The notes under the pieces were generated by a model, which did not search any database, had not been told where the DNA came from, and saw only the letters and a program-made list of their open reading frames with translations. DNA of 39,710 bases from Myxococcales bacterium (GTDB lineage: Bacteria > Myxococcota_A > Polyangia > Polyangiales > Polyangiaceae): the NCBI GenBank assembly GCA_012514535.1, contig JAAZAA010000141.1, positions 1 to 39,710 on the forward strand, written 5' to 3'. Shown one piece after another: positions 32,769-39,710 of the stretch. The position numbers were made by a program, and so were the translations under genes. Numbering within the stretch: the first letter of the stretch is position 1; each line of letters begins with the position of its first letter.

Positions 32769-35091
32769 ACGGATCCGGTCCCGGGGGCTTCGCGGGACGG
32801 CGCTCGGCTTGCTCGGCGCGCTCTGCCTCGCGAGCCTGGGCCTCACGAGCCTGGCGGGATGCCAGTGTGAGGCGGAGCACGCCGAGAAGGAGCCCGGAGC
32901 CATCGCCCGGGGCGCCAAGGGGCCGCAAACGGAGCCCGAGCCCGCGCTGCAATCCCTGGCGCTGCTGGACGAGTCCGACGACTGCGTGCTCGGACACCGG
33001 GGCATCACCCTGGATCTCGGCTCCCGCGTGGCGGAGGCGCGCCGCGGGTTCTCGGTGGTGCGCGAGGACGACGTCGAGTGGGTGACCCGGCAGGGCGCGC
33101 GCTTCGGGCGCTTCACCACCAAGCGCGTCGCCTACGATTTCTGGATCGACCGCCCCTTCGCCTCCGTGGCCCTCAGCGCCAAGGTCCACGGCGCGGGCGC
33201 CCGCCACCTGGCCGCCTACATCGATGGTCAGCACGTCGGGATCATCCGCCTCACCGAGGACAAGACCCGCATCGCCCGCTTCCCCCTGAAGGAAATGGAG
33301 CTCACCAAGGGTCGTCATCGCCTGACCCTGGTCTTCCTCAACAAACCTCGTCGCGCCGCGAACCAGAGCGAGGGGGAAATCTCCTGGCTCAACCTCGCCG
33401 AGACCCACCCCAAGGACGCCACGGACACGCCGCCGACCCGACGAGACACCTTCGTCAGCGTCGCCCTGGACGGCAAACCCATGCGCGCGCTGGCGCTCCG
33501 GCAGCGGAGCAACGTCCACTGCCCCGTCTGGGTGCCCCCGAACGCCCAGCTGCGCCTCTCCCTGGGGCTCTGGGGCCCGGGCAAGGGTCAGGCCGAGGTC
33601 GTCGTCTCTCGAGACAACGAGGCCCCCGTCTCCCTCGGAGTCCACGATCTGAAGGCAGAGCACGGCTGGACCACCGTCGAAGAGTCCCTCGCGGAGTTCG
33701 CCGGGCAGCTGGTGCGCCTCGAGTTCCTCGTGCACGGGACCAGCGAGGGCGCCCGGGTGGCCTTCGGAGAGCCGCGCATCGAGCGGGATCCTGGCCCGTC
33801 GACGGAGGCGAATCCCTTCCTCCCCGCCCGGCGAGCGGTCCTCGTGGTGCTCTCCGGCCTCGGGCGGAAGCACGCGCCCCCCGCTTCTCGCGCCCACGGG
33901 CTCCCGGCCCTCGCCCGCTTCGCCCAGCGCGCCACGTACTTCTCCGGCTATCGCACCCCCAGCACCCTCGCGCCCGCGGTGATGGCGAGCTTGCTCACGG
34001 GGCAGGATCCCCGCCGGCACGGGCTGGAGCAGAGCACCGCTCGCCTCCCCGACTCCGTCCAGACGATCGCCCAGGCGGTGCGGGCCCGCAGCGGGCGCGC
34101 CGCTTTCTTCACCGCCGTCCCCACCAGCTTCCCCGCGTTCGGCTTCGATCGGGGCTGGGAGCGCTTCGAGGCCATCTCGCCCGTCGCGGACCGACCCGCG
34201 ACGGAGCCCCTGCCCCTCGCCCAGCGCTGGCTCGACGGCTACTCCCAGGAGACCACGCCACAGCTCGTCGTGATCCACCTGCGGGGAGCGCATCCCCCCT
34301 TCGACGTCCCCCTCGAGCGAGCCCGGGAGCTGCCCCCCTTGGAGTACGGTGGTGATCTGCACCCGCGCCGCGCCGCCATCCAGCTGGCGGCGGTCCGTAG
34401 TCGCCCCCGGCCCCAGCAGCGCAAGCTCGTCGACGAGGACTGGACGCGCCTCGAGGCTCTGCAGCGCGCCGCCCTCGAGAAGCAGGACGCCGCCGTCGCG
34501 CGCCTCTTCCGCTGGCTCCAGGACGAGGGCCTCTGGGACGACTCCCTCGTCGCGGTGCTCGGAGACGTGACCACGGACGAGGCACCCGAGGTCCCCTACG
34601 CGCCCCACCCGCCCCTCAGCGAGGCTCGGCTCCACGCGCCGCTGCTCGTGAAGTGGCCCGGCGGAGCCCTCGCCGCCCACGAGATCAGCCAGCCCGTCAC
34701 CACCGTCGACCTCAGCCGGACCGTGCTCGCGGCCCTCGGCGTGGAAGCTCCAGGACCCCTCGATGGCGTCGATCTGCGGGACATCGCCCGGGGTCGCGCG
34801 CAGCTGCCCCAGCGCGCGTTGTTCGCGACGGGGGAGAACTCCTTCGCCACCCGCGCGGGGGAGTGGCTCCTGCGGGGAGATTTCGGCTCGGTGCCCACCC
34901 TCTGCCGGCTCGGGCCCGATCCCGCCTGCGTGAACGACCTCCTCGACCAGAACCCCATCGCGGCGGCGTCCCTGTGGCACTGGACCTACCGCCGAGAGCG
35001 CGACGAGCGCGCTGGTGCCCCGCAGCGGGTCCAGATCGACCTCGAAGGGGACATCCGCGCCGCGCTCACCGTGTGGGGCTACCTCCCCTGA
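32647..35091 (+). CDS. Sulfatase-fold lipoprotein lacking catalytic residues (pseudo-sulfatase)
   Basis: 814 residues. The only ATG/GTG/TTG upstream of the signal sequence is ATG 32647, inside the previous gene, giving a 45-residue polar leader before the hydrophobic stretch and lipobox LAGC (Cys 72). Residues about 115-380 are beta-rich modules (AYIDGQHVGIIRLTEDKTRIARF). Residues about 396-760 have the alkaline-phosphatase/sulfatase layout: LVVLSGLGRKH (399-409), TPSTLAPAVMASLLTG (437-452), HLRGAHPPF (544-552), LWDDSLVAVLGD (629-640), PLLVKWPG and TTVDLSRTVLAALGV. The metal Asp of the first block is Ser, the formylglycine Cys/Ser position is Thr or Pro, and the SDHG block reads GDVTTD. So it is probably non-catalytic. 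Confidence 0.8.
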   Translation: MKSSSAPNPASANTSSTSPSTGARGSRSEAATTRPRSGIAERIRSRGLRGTALGLLGALCLASLGLTSLAGCQCEAEHAEKEPGAIARGAKGPQTEPEPALQSLALLDESDDCVLGHRGITLDLGSRVAEARRGFSVVREDDVEWVTRQGARFGRFTTKRVAYDFWIDRPFASVALSAKVHGAGARHLAAYIDGQHVGIIRLTEDKTRIARFPLKEMELTKGRHRLTLVFLNKPRRAANQSEGEISWLNLAETHPKDATDTPPTRRDTFVSVALDGKPMRALALRQRSNVHCPVWVPPNAQLRLSLGLWGPGKGQAEVVVSRDNEAPVSLGVHDLKAEHGWTTVEESLAEFAGQLVRLEFLVHGTSEGARVAFGEPRIERDPGPSTEANPFLPARRAVLVVLSGLGRKHAPPASRAHGLPALARFAQRATYFSGYRTPSTLAPAVMASLLTGQDPRRHGLEQSTARLPDSVQTIAQAVRARSGRAAFFTAVPTSFPAFGFDRGWERFEAISPVADRPATEPLPLAQRWLDGYSQETTPQLVVIHLRGAHPPFDVPLERARELPPLEYGGDLHPRRAAIQLAAVRSRPRPQQRKLVDEDWTRLEALQRAALEKQDAAVARLFRWLQDEGLWDDSLVAVLGDVTTDEAPEVPYAPHPPLSEARLHAPLLVKWPGGALAAHEISQPVTTVDLSRTVLAALGVEAPGPLDGVDLRDIARGRAQLPQRALFATGENSFATRAGEWLLRGDFGSVPTLCRLGPDPACVNDLLDQNPIAAASLWHWTYRRERDERAGAPQRVQIDLEGDIRAALTVWGYLP

Positions 35092-35119
35092 GCCCGCGCC
35101 GGGTGGTCCACCCCAGCGA

Positions 35120-35301
35120 GCGACTCACGAACAGCGACGTTCGACGAACGACTCCCGGGCGCGAGGAACCTTCACGAACGACTCACGCCACGCGGCTCCT
35201 CACAAACGGCTCACTGCGTGCGGCGACCGACGAACGGCCTGCGCGCCCAACGGCTCACCGCGCGCAGGGACGAACGGCCAGCGCCCGCCGAGCGACTCAC
35301 G
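35120..35301. repeat. Degenerate GTGAGTCG/AACGGCTCAC array filling a convergent gap
   Basis: On the plus strand, variants of AACGACTCACG and AACGGCTCAC(C/T)GCG recur at 35120-35129, 35147-35157, 35177-35187, 35205-35218, 35249-35263 and 35292-35301, with shorter AACGGCC copies at 35233 and 35273. The last copy contains the queE stop (35297-35299). Read on the minus strand, the queE end (CGTGAGTCGCTCG) is thus reiterated for about 180 bp after the gene. Confidence 0.7.
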
Positions 35302-36100
35302 TCCCGCGACGCCCGCCGAACAGCTCGATGTGCAGGCGCGACGTATAGCGGACGCCCCGCCGGAGCGCGGCGGCGGAGATCAGCGGCCCCCGGGCGCGCA
35401 GGGTCTCCCGATCCGTCGCCTCGGGCATGAACAGGACGCGCTCCCGCGGCCACCCCAGCGACTCGATCAGGGCGTCCGCCTCCTCGATGTCCGCCTCGCC
35501 CACCACCAGCTTCAGATCCGCCCGCCCCGTCTCCCGCAGGATCTCCAGGGCGCGGGGACGCAGGCGCCGCGACGCCGGCTCGCCGCTGTTCTCCAGCTTC
35601 GGCGACACGTTGAAGTGGTCCACGCGGCGCAGCAGGGCCTCCGTGGGCGGCACGGTGCCGTTCGTCTCCACCTCCACGAACAGGCGCGCGCGCCCCGCCT
35701 CCGCTCGCCGCCGATCCAGCTCCTCGAGCAGCCCCTCCAGCTCCCGCTGCTGCAGCAGGGGCTCCCCGCCCGTGATCACGACGTGCGCGACGCCAGCGTC
35801 GAGCAGCTCGTCGGCCACCTCGTCCAGAGGCCGCCGCCGCACCTCGCGCTCGAAGTCGAAGCGCTCGAAATCCCACGTGTAGGGCGTGTCACACCAGCGG
35901 CAGCTCAGGTTGCAGCGCGCCAGGCGCAAGAAAACGCTCGGCACCCCGACGTGGCGCCCCTCGCCCTGCACCGACCGAAAGATCTCACTCACCAAGAGCT
36001 CACACCGCCGCCGCGGCCGCTCTCCTCCACGGGTCTCCTGGCGCGGCTCGGCCTCCGCCCGGCCGCGCGGCTCACCCTTCCAGCGCGTGTGGTCCGACAC
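35297..36100 (-). CDS. queE: 7-carboxy-7-deazaguanine synthase
   Basis: 267 residues from GTG 36100, 5 bp after the kinase stop. Radical-SAM enzyme converting 6-carboxytetrahydropterin to 7-carboxy-7-deazaguanine in queuosine/7-deazaguanine synthesis. The [4Fe-4S] ligands are in CNLSCRWC (C63, C67, C70). Family blocks: SEIFRSVQGEGRHVG, VFLRLARCNLSCRWCDTPYTWD, VVITGGEPLLQ, VEVETNGTVPP, and NVSPKLENSGE. QueE proteins usually start at the SEIFxSVQGEG block, so the first 35 residues (charged, low complexity) may not be translated; TTG/GTG codons near 35998-35995 are alternatives. No other que genes are in the window. Confidence 0.92.
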   Translation of the reverse strand: MSDHTRWKGEPRGRAEAEPRQETRGGERPRRRCELLVSEIFRSVQGEGRHVGVPSVFLRLARCNLSCRWCDTPYTWDFERFDFEREVRRRPLDEVADELLDAGVAHVVITGGEPLLQQRELEGLLEELDRRRAEAGRARLFVEVETNGTVPPTEALLRRVDHFNVSPKLENSGEPASRRLRPRALEILRETGRADLKLVVGEADIEEADALIESLGWPRERVLFMPEATDRETLRARGPLISAAALRRGVRYTSRLHIELFGGRRGT

Positions 36101-36105
36101 CGCAG

Positions 36106-37650
36106 CTACAAGTCCGTCCGGATCACGCGCCCACCGGACGGCGCGGCTGCCTTGGGGGGAGAGGCATCCTGCGTGGGAGCCGTCGTCGGGGCCGGAGGCG
36201 CCGTGTGCCGTCGCGCGGCGCGAGCCGCCTCCGCCGCCTCGCGCTCCTGCTTCTCCTTCTCCGCCGCCAGGCGCTCCGCCTCGATGCGCTCCCGCTCCGC
36301 GGCGATCTTCAGGGCCTCGGCTTCGAGCCGCGCTCGCTCCGCCTTCGCTCGCTCGGCCTCGGCGCGCGCCTCCTCCGCCTCCCGGCGCAGCTCCTCGGCG
36401 CGCTGAGCCGCCGCGGTCTTCTCTTGCTCCGCTTGCTCGGCGCGGGCGCGCGCCTCCGCTTCGTCCTCACTGGCCACCGACAGGGCGTAGACTCCGCCTC
36501 CGGCGAGGGACAGGAGCCCCACGGCGGCCGCCGTGAGCAGAGCCCAGCGGCGCGGCGCCTTGGGGGCGGCGCGTCCGTAGTCGCCGCTCGCGCTCCAGGT
36601 GCTCTGGGTACGCTGGCGGGGCGTGGCCTTCCGCTCCGCCCCCGACGACGCGGACAGCGCGTCGGAGGAGCCCGGCTCGGGCACGAAGGTGCGCTCGAGC
36701 CGATCGTCCCGCACCAGCTCCGTCCCGTCGGGCCCGGTCATCCCCGCGCCCGAGGGCGTGTGCCGACCGAGCGTCGCCTCGGGGAGCGGGCCCACGCTCG
36801 CCAGCCAGTCCCGCAGCGCCTGCTGCAGCTCGGCCGCCGTCTGGAAGCGCTCCTTCGGCTCCCGGGCCATCGCCTTCTGGACGATGGCCGCCAGGGCGGG
36901 ATCCATGTCCGGGACCTTCTCCGTCAGGGGCACCGGGCTCTCGAGCACGATCTTGAAGAGCAGCTCGTTGAAGGTCTCCGCCCGAAACGGCACCTCTCCC
37001 GCGAGCGCCTCGTACAGGATCACCCCCACCGCATAGAGATCGACCCGATGGTCGACGTTGCGGTTCCCCTTCGCCTGCTCCGGGGACATGTAATAGGGGG
37101 TCCCCATCACCGCTCCCGTGCGAGTCATCGAGAACTCACCGTTGACGTCGCTGAACTTCGAGATCCCGAAATCCAGGATCTTGACGAAGTCCCGCTGCCC
37201 GGAGCGGTTCGAGACCAGGAAGATGTTGTCGGGCTTCAGGTCCCGATGGATGATGCCCGCCTGGTGGGCGGCGCTCAGGCCCTCCAGCAGCTGGAGCACG
37301 ATCCCCACGATGTGGTGCCCCTGCAGGCGCCCCCGCGCCTCGATGCGTTCGCTCAAGGACTCGCCCTCGAGGAACTCCATCACCATGTAGCGATCGCCAT
37401 CGGCCAGGTGGCCGAGATCCAGCACCTCCACGATGTGCTCGGATCCGATGCGCCCCGCTGCCTGCGCCTCGCGCTCGAAGCGCTGCACCGCGTCCTTCGA
37501 CCCAGCGACCTGGGAGTGCAGCACCTTGATGGCCACGCGGCGGTGGATCCGCGTGTTCTCGCCTTCGTACACGGCGCCCATCCCTCCTTCGCCGAGGAGA
37601 CGGACGATCCGGTACTTCTGGTCGACGACGTCGTCAGGAGTCAGCGCCAT
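36106..37650 (-). CDS. Hanks-type Ser/Thr protein kinase with TM and coiled-coil tail
   Basis: 514 residues. Kinase domain 13-275 with Gly-loop LGEGGMGAVYEG (19-30), ATP Lys K42 (VAIKVL), HRDLKPDN (135-142), DFG (160-162), activation-loop Thr/Ser in MTRTGAVMGTPYYMSPEQ. All catalytic residues are present. A linker (about 285-380) precedes one TM segment (ALLTAAAVGLLSLAGGGVYALSV). After that comes about 90 residues of almost uninterrupted Glu/Ala/Arg coiled coil on the periplasmic side and a Pro/Ala tail. The upstream frame remains open to 38529 but is non-coding shadow; ATG 37650 fits the family. queE follows 5 bp after its stop, so they form an operon. Confidence 0.95.
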   Translation of the reverse strand: MALTPDDVVDQKYRIVRLLGEGGMGAVYEGENTRIHRRVAIKVLHSQVAGSKDAVQRFEREAQAAGRIGSEHIVEVLDLGHLADGDRYMVMEFLEGESLSERIEARGRLQGHHIVGIVLQLLEGLSAAHQAGIIHRDLKPDNIFLVSNRSGQRDFVKILDFGISKFSDVNGEFSMTRTGAVMGTPYYMSPEQAKGNRNVDHRVDLYAVGVILYEALAGEVPFRAETFNELLFKIVLESPVPLTEKVPDMDPALAAIVQKAMAREPKERFQTAAELQQALRDWLASVGPLPEATLGRHTPSGAGMTGPDGTELVRDDRLERTFVPEPGSSDALSASSGAERKATPRQRTQSTWSASGDYGRAAPKAPRRWALLTAAAVGLLSLAGGGVYALSVASEDEAEARARAEQAEQEKTAAAQRAEELRREAEEARAEAERAKAERARLEAEALKIAAERERIEAERLAAEKEKQEREAAEAARAARRHTAPPAPTTAPTQDASPPKAAAPSGGRVIRTDL

Positions 37651-37671
37651 GAGGAAACCCTCGTGAGAATG

Positions 37672-37687
37672 CCCATGGTGCCATGGG
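37672..37687. promoter_or_regulatory. Perfect palindrome upstream of the kinase gene
   Basis: CCCATGG and CCATGGG form a perfect 7-bp inverted repeat around TG, 22 bp upstream of the kinase ATG, in the 282-bp divergent gap before rph. It could be an operator. Elsewhere in the gap a less GC-rich patch (about 37878-37922, with AAACGG repeated as CAAAAAACGGTTGG and CAAACGGTTTAGG) is the likeliest promoter zone for rph. Confidence 0.4.
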
Positions 37688-37932
37688 GCTCCCCCCGCTG
37701 CTACGGGAGAAATGCCCGCTTCGAGCAGGCCGCCAAGCCCCTGCGGAGTGCGCTGGCAGCGGAACCGGCCCGCGAGCGGCCCGGTGGTCATGACGTCGGG
37801 CACGGAGCCGAGGTCGACGCGGCGGATTTCCGCGCCGCTCCCCTGGAAGCGGACGCTTCGGCGGCGGCCACGCGGCCTCAAATCCCAAAAAACGGTTGGA
37901 TCCCCCCAGCCAAACGGTTTAGGTGCCCAGGC

Positions 37933-38778
37933 GTGAGCGAGCCGAGCACCGCCGACGACGGACGATCGAAGCCCAACCCCCCCGGGACCGCACCCGGCTC
38001 CGATCCGAGCGTGTCGGTCCACCTGCTGCGCAAACGGGACGGCCGGCCGCCGAACGTCCTGCGCCCCGTCACCATCCAGTGCGGCTTCCAGCGCCTGGCG
38101 GAGGGCTCCGTGCTGTACTCCGCGGGGGGAACGGTGGTCCTCGTCACCGCGTCCGTGGACGAGACGGTCCCCGAGTGGATGAAGGGCCGGGGCCGGGGTT
38201 GGGTGACCGCCGAATATCAAATGCACCCTCGGGCCAATCCCCGCCGCCGGGAGCGCCGGGATGGCCGCGAGCGCCCTCTGGGCGGCCGCACCCGCGAGAT
38301 CGAGCGGCTCATCGGGCGGGCCCTGCGCTCGGCGGTGGACCTCGACGCCCTGGGCGAGCGGTCGATCACCATCGACTGTGACGTCCTGGAGGCGGACGGT
38401 GGCACGCGGACGGCCGCGGTCACCGGGGGCTTCGTCGCCCTCGCCCTCGCCCTCGGCAAGCTCCGGACCGATGGCCGCCTGACCAAGGCCGTGCTGCGGG
38501 ACCAGGTGGCGGCGGTGAGCGTCGGCCACGTGGACGGCGCCCTGGCCCTCGACCTCTGCTACGCCGAGGACAGCACCGCTCGGGTCGATCTGAACCTGGT
38601 GGCCACCGCGGGCGGTGCGATCGTCGAGGTCCAGGGCACGGCGGAAGGAGAAGCCGTGCCCCGCGCCGAAATCGACGCCATGATCGACCTCGGCCTGGCG
38701 GGGATCGCGGAGCTGTGCCGCTTGCAGCGGACGGCGATCGAGACCGCCGGCGTGCCCTTCGACCCTCTGTTCCGATGA
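37933..38778 (+). CDS. rph: Ribonuclease PH
   Basis: 281 residues from GTG 37933; an in-frame GTG at 38011 would give 255 residues, closer to the usual length of about 240-260. A phosphate-dependent 3'-5' exoribonuclease that trims tRNA 3' ends. Family blocks: KRDGRPPNVLRPVTIQCGF, GTVVLVTASVDETVP, the RNA-binding RERRDGRERPLGGRTREIER segment, RSITIDCDVLEADGGTRTA, and the catalytic acidic pair in YAEDSTARVDLNLV. Its stop overlaps the next start (ATGA). Divergent from the Ser/Thr kinase gene. Confidence 0.95.
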   Translation: MSEPSTADDGRSKPNPPGTAPGSDPSVSVHLLRKRDGRPPNVLRPVTIQCGFQRLAEGSVLYSAGGTVVLVTASVDETVPEWMKGRGRGWVTAEYQMHPRANPRRRERRDGRERPLGGRTREIERLIGRALRSAVDLDALGERSITIDCDVLEADGGTRTAAVTGGFVALALALGKLRTDGRLTKAVLRDQVAAVSVGHVDGALALDLCYAEDSTARVDLNLVATAGGAIVEVQGTAEGEAVPRAEIDAMIDLGLAGIAELCRLQRTAIETAGVPFDPLFR

Positions 38779-39155
38779 CGCGACGCGTTTCCACGTTCCA
38801 GGCGCCCCAGCTGCAGAGCCCCCCAGGGACCGGCGGCCGAGTGGAGCTGCGCCTCCGCCCGTCCCCCGAAGCTGCGCCGGCAGACCACGCCGACGCAGCG
38901 AGCCCGGAAGCAGGCTCCGCGCCCGTCGCGATCTACGTCGCCCGCTGGGCGACGTCGGAGCGGACCTGGGACGGGGAGATCCAGGTCGACGCGGACGGAC
39001 GCGTCCAGATCCGCGCGGCGGATCCGCCCCCTCCGGCGTGGCTCACGGAGTTCAGCGCCCAGCTCCTGCGCACCACCGCCCGCAGCGTGCTCGGGGGCAG
39101 CGCCCCGTGGCCGCGCCGACTCACCCGCTGGCGCGCGGCCCCGACCACCTCATGA
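38775..39155 (+). CDS. Small hypothetical protein between rph and a SAM-hydrolase-type gene
   Basis: 126 residues; start and stop overlap the flanking genes by ATGA on both sides, so it is almost certainly translated with them. The N-terminal half is Pro/Ala-rich. The C-terminal half is more ordered: YVARWATSERTWDGEIQVDADGRVQIR looks like beta strands, followed by an amphipathic helix (AWLTEFSAQLLRTTARSVL) and a basic tail with WPRRLTRW. No signal peptide or TM. I do not recognise the family; an accessory role in RNA processing or SAM turnover would be guesswork from context only. Confidence 0.7.
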   Translation: MTRRVSTFQAPQLQSPPGTGGRVELRLRPSPEAAPADHADAASPEAGSAPVAIYVARWATSERTWDGEIQVDADGRVQIRAADPPPPAWLTEFSAQLLRTTARSVLGGSAPWPRRLTRWRAAPTTS

Positions 39156-39710
39156 CGAAACGCGCTCCCGACGAACGGCCCGTCGGCGGGCGCGCCGAGG
39201 CCGCTCAGGCCCCCCCTGGCGGGGTCGTGACCTTGCTCACGGATTTCGGGCGCCAGGACCCCTTCGTGGGGGTGATGCAAGGGGTGCTCCTCGCGGTGGC
39301 GCCCCGGGCGCGACTCATCGACCTCACCCACGAGGTTCCTCCTCAGGCGGTGGAGGTCGGGGCGTTCTGGCTCCAGCGCTGCTCCCGCTACTTCGCCGCC
39401 GGGACCGTGCACCTGGCCGTGGTCGATCCCGGCGTCGGCACGGCTCGCCGCGCCCTGGCGCTCGCCGCGCAGGGGCACTTCTTCGTGGGGCCGGACAACG
39501 GCCTCTTCACGGACGTCCTGCCCGCGGCCGACGCCGTGTACGCGATCGACGCGGACGCCATGCGACGGCGCGTGCTCGCCGAGCTCCCGGGCGCCGACCC
39601 GTCGAGCACGACCTTCCACGGGCGCGACGTGTTCGCTCCCGCGGCCGCGCTCCTGGCCAGCGGCGCAGGGCTCGACGCGGTGGGCGCCCCCCTCGCGGGT
39701 CCAGCGCCGA
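39152..39710 (+). CDS. SAM hydroxide adenosyltransferase (DUF62 family), partial
   Basis: Only the first 186 codons are in the window; no stop before the end. ATG 39152 overlaps the previous stop. The characterised members hydrolyse S-adenosylmethionine to adenosine and methionine using a hydroxide nucleophile and are related to fluorinase and chlorinase. Visible family blocks: TLLTDFGRQDPFVGVMQGV (about 28-46), VVDPGVGTARR (about 90-100), VGPDNGLFTDVLP (about 112-124) and FHGRDVFAPAAALLASG (about 155-171). The DPFVG and DPGVG motifs and GRDVFAPAA are intact. It lacks signs of halogenase-specific insertion, but the rest of the gene is needed. Confidence 0.9.
   Translation, partial: MTKRAPDERPVGGRAEAAQAPPGGVVTLLTDFGRQDPFVGVMQGVLLAVAPRARLIDLTHEVPPQAVEVGAFWLQRCSRYFAAGTVHLAVVDPGVGTARRALALAAQGHFFVGPDNGLFTDVLPAADAVYAIDADAMRRRVLAELPGADPSSTTFHGRDVFAPAAALLASGAGLDAVGAPLAGPAP

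Overview
The window is about 39.7 kb of very GC-rich bacterial DNA with dense genes, frequent GTG starts and strong third-position GC bias, which produces long antisense shadow frames. The gene content suggests a myxobacterium or close relative (Myxococcota): two Hanks-type Ser/Thr kinases with long C-terminal tails, PATAN/DUF4388-type domains in signalling proteins, an NtrC-family sigma-54 activator, a DnaJ-TPR protein, lipoproteins, a fused aroK-aroB gene and a PEGA-type protein. This placement is inferred from gene content only; there is no rRNA or other phylogenetic marker analysis. I see no tRNA, rRNA, CRISPR array, insertion sequence or prophage.

Layout. 1-6.6 kb: a lipoprotein, an orphan adenine methyltransferase, a secreted parvulin isomerase, RNase III with an overlapping small membrane protein, a zinc-ribbon membrane protein, an outer-membrane barrel and the tRNA methylase TrmL. 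6.6-14.7 kb: a heavy-metal-type efflux locus. A histidine kinase and response regulator are transcribed leftward; a periplasmic adaptor lipoprotein and a giant RND pump are transcribed rightward. The pump gene continues in frame, through what looks like an internal signal peptide, into a complete TolC-type outer-membrane factor. A phased CTTCAT element lies in the divergent gap. 14.8-20.5 kb: trpS, a Ser/Thr kinase, a kelch-repeat lipoprotein and a tiny membrane protein. 20.5-25.2 kb: a PATAN/DnaJ/TPR protein divergent from an NtrX-like activator, then zapA and a Cys-rich lipoprotein. 25.4-28.0 kb: aroKB divergent from dapF.

28.1-35.1 kb is the most unusual stretch, a same-strand run of four genes. 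The first encodes a pseudo-receiver plus a degenerate GGDEF domain. The second encodes a pseudo-receiver plus a PATAN domain. The third encodes a repeat-rich single-span PEGA protein. The fourth encodes a lipoprotein with a sulfatase fold that lacks its catalytic and metal residues. Both receivers carry Glu where the phosphoacceptor Asp should be. The products look like non-catalytic signalling or scaffold proteins that could link cytoplasm and envelope; this is inference. 35.3-39.7 kb: queE downstream of a second Ser/Thr kinase, divergent from a tightly coupled rph / small ORF / SAM hydroxide adenosyltransferase operon that runs off the window.

A recurring structural theme is short tandem or degenerate repeats (9-17 bp units, several at 11-13 bp) at gene ends and in gaps. 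At four gene ends the native stop codon lies inside the repeat unit and is reiterated downstream.
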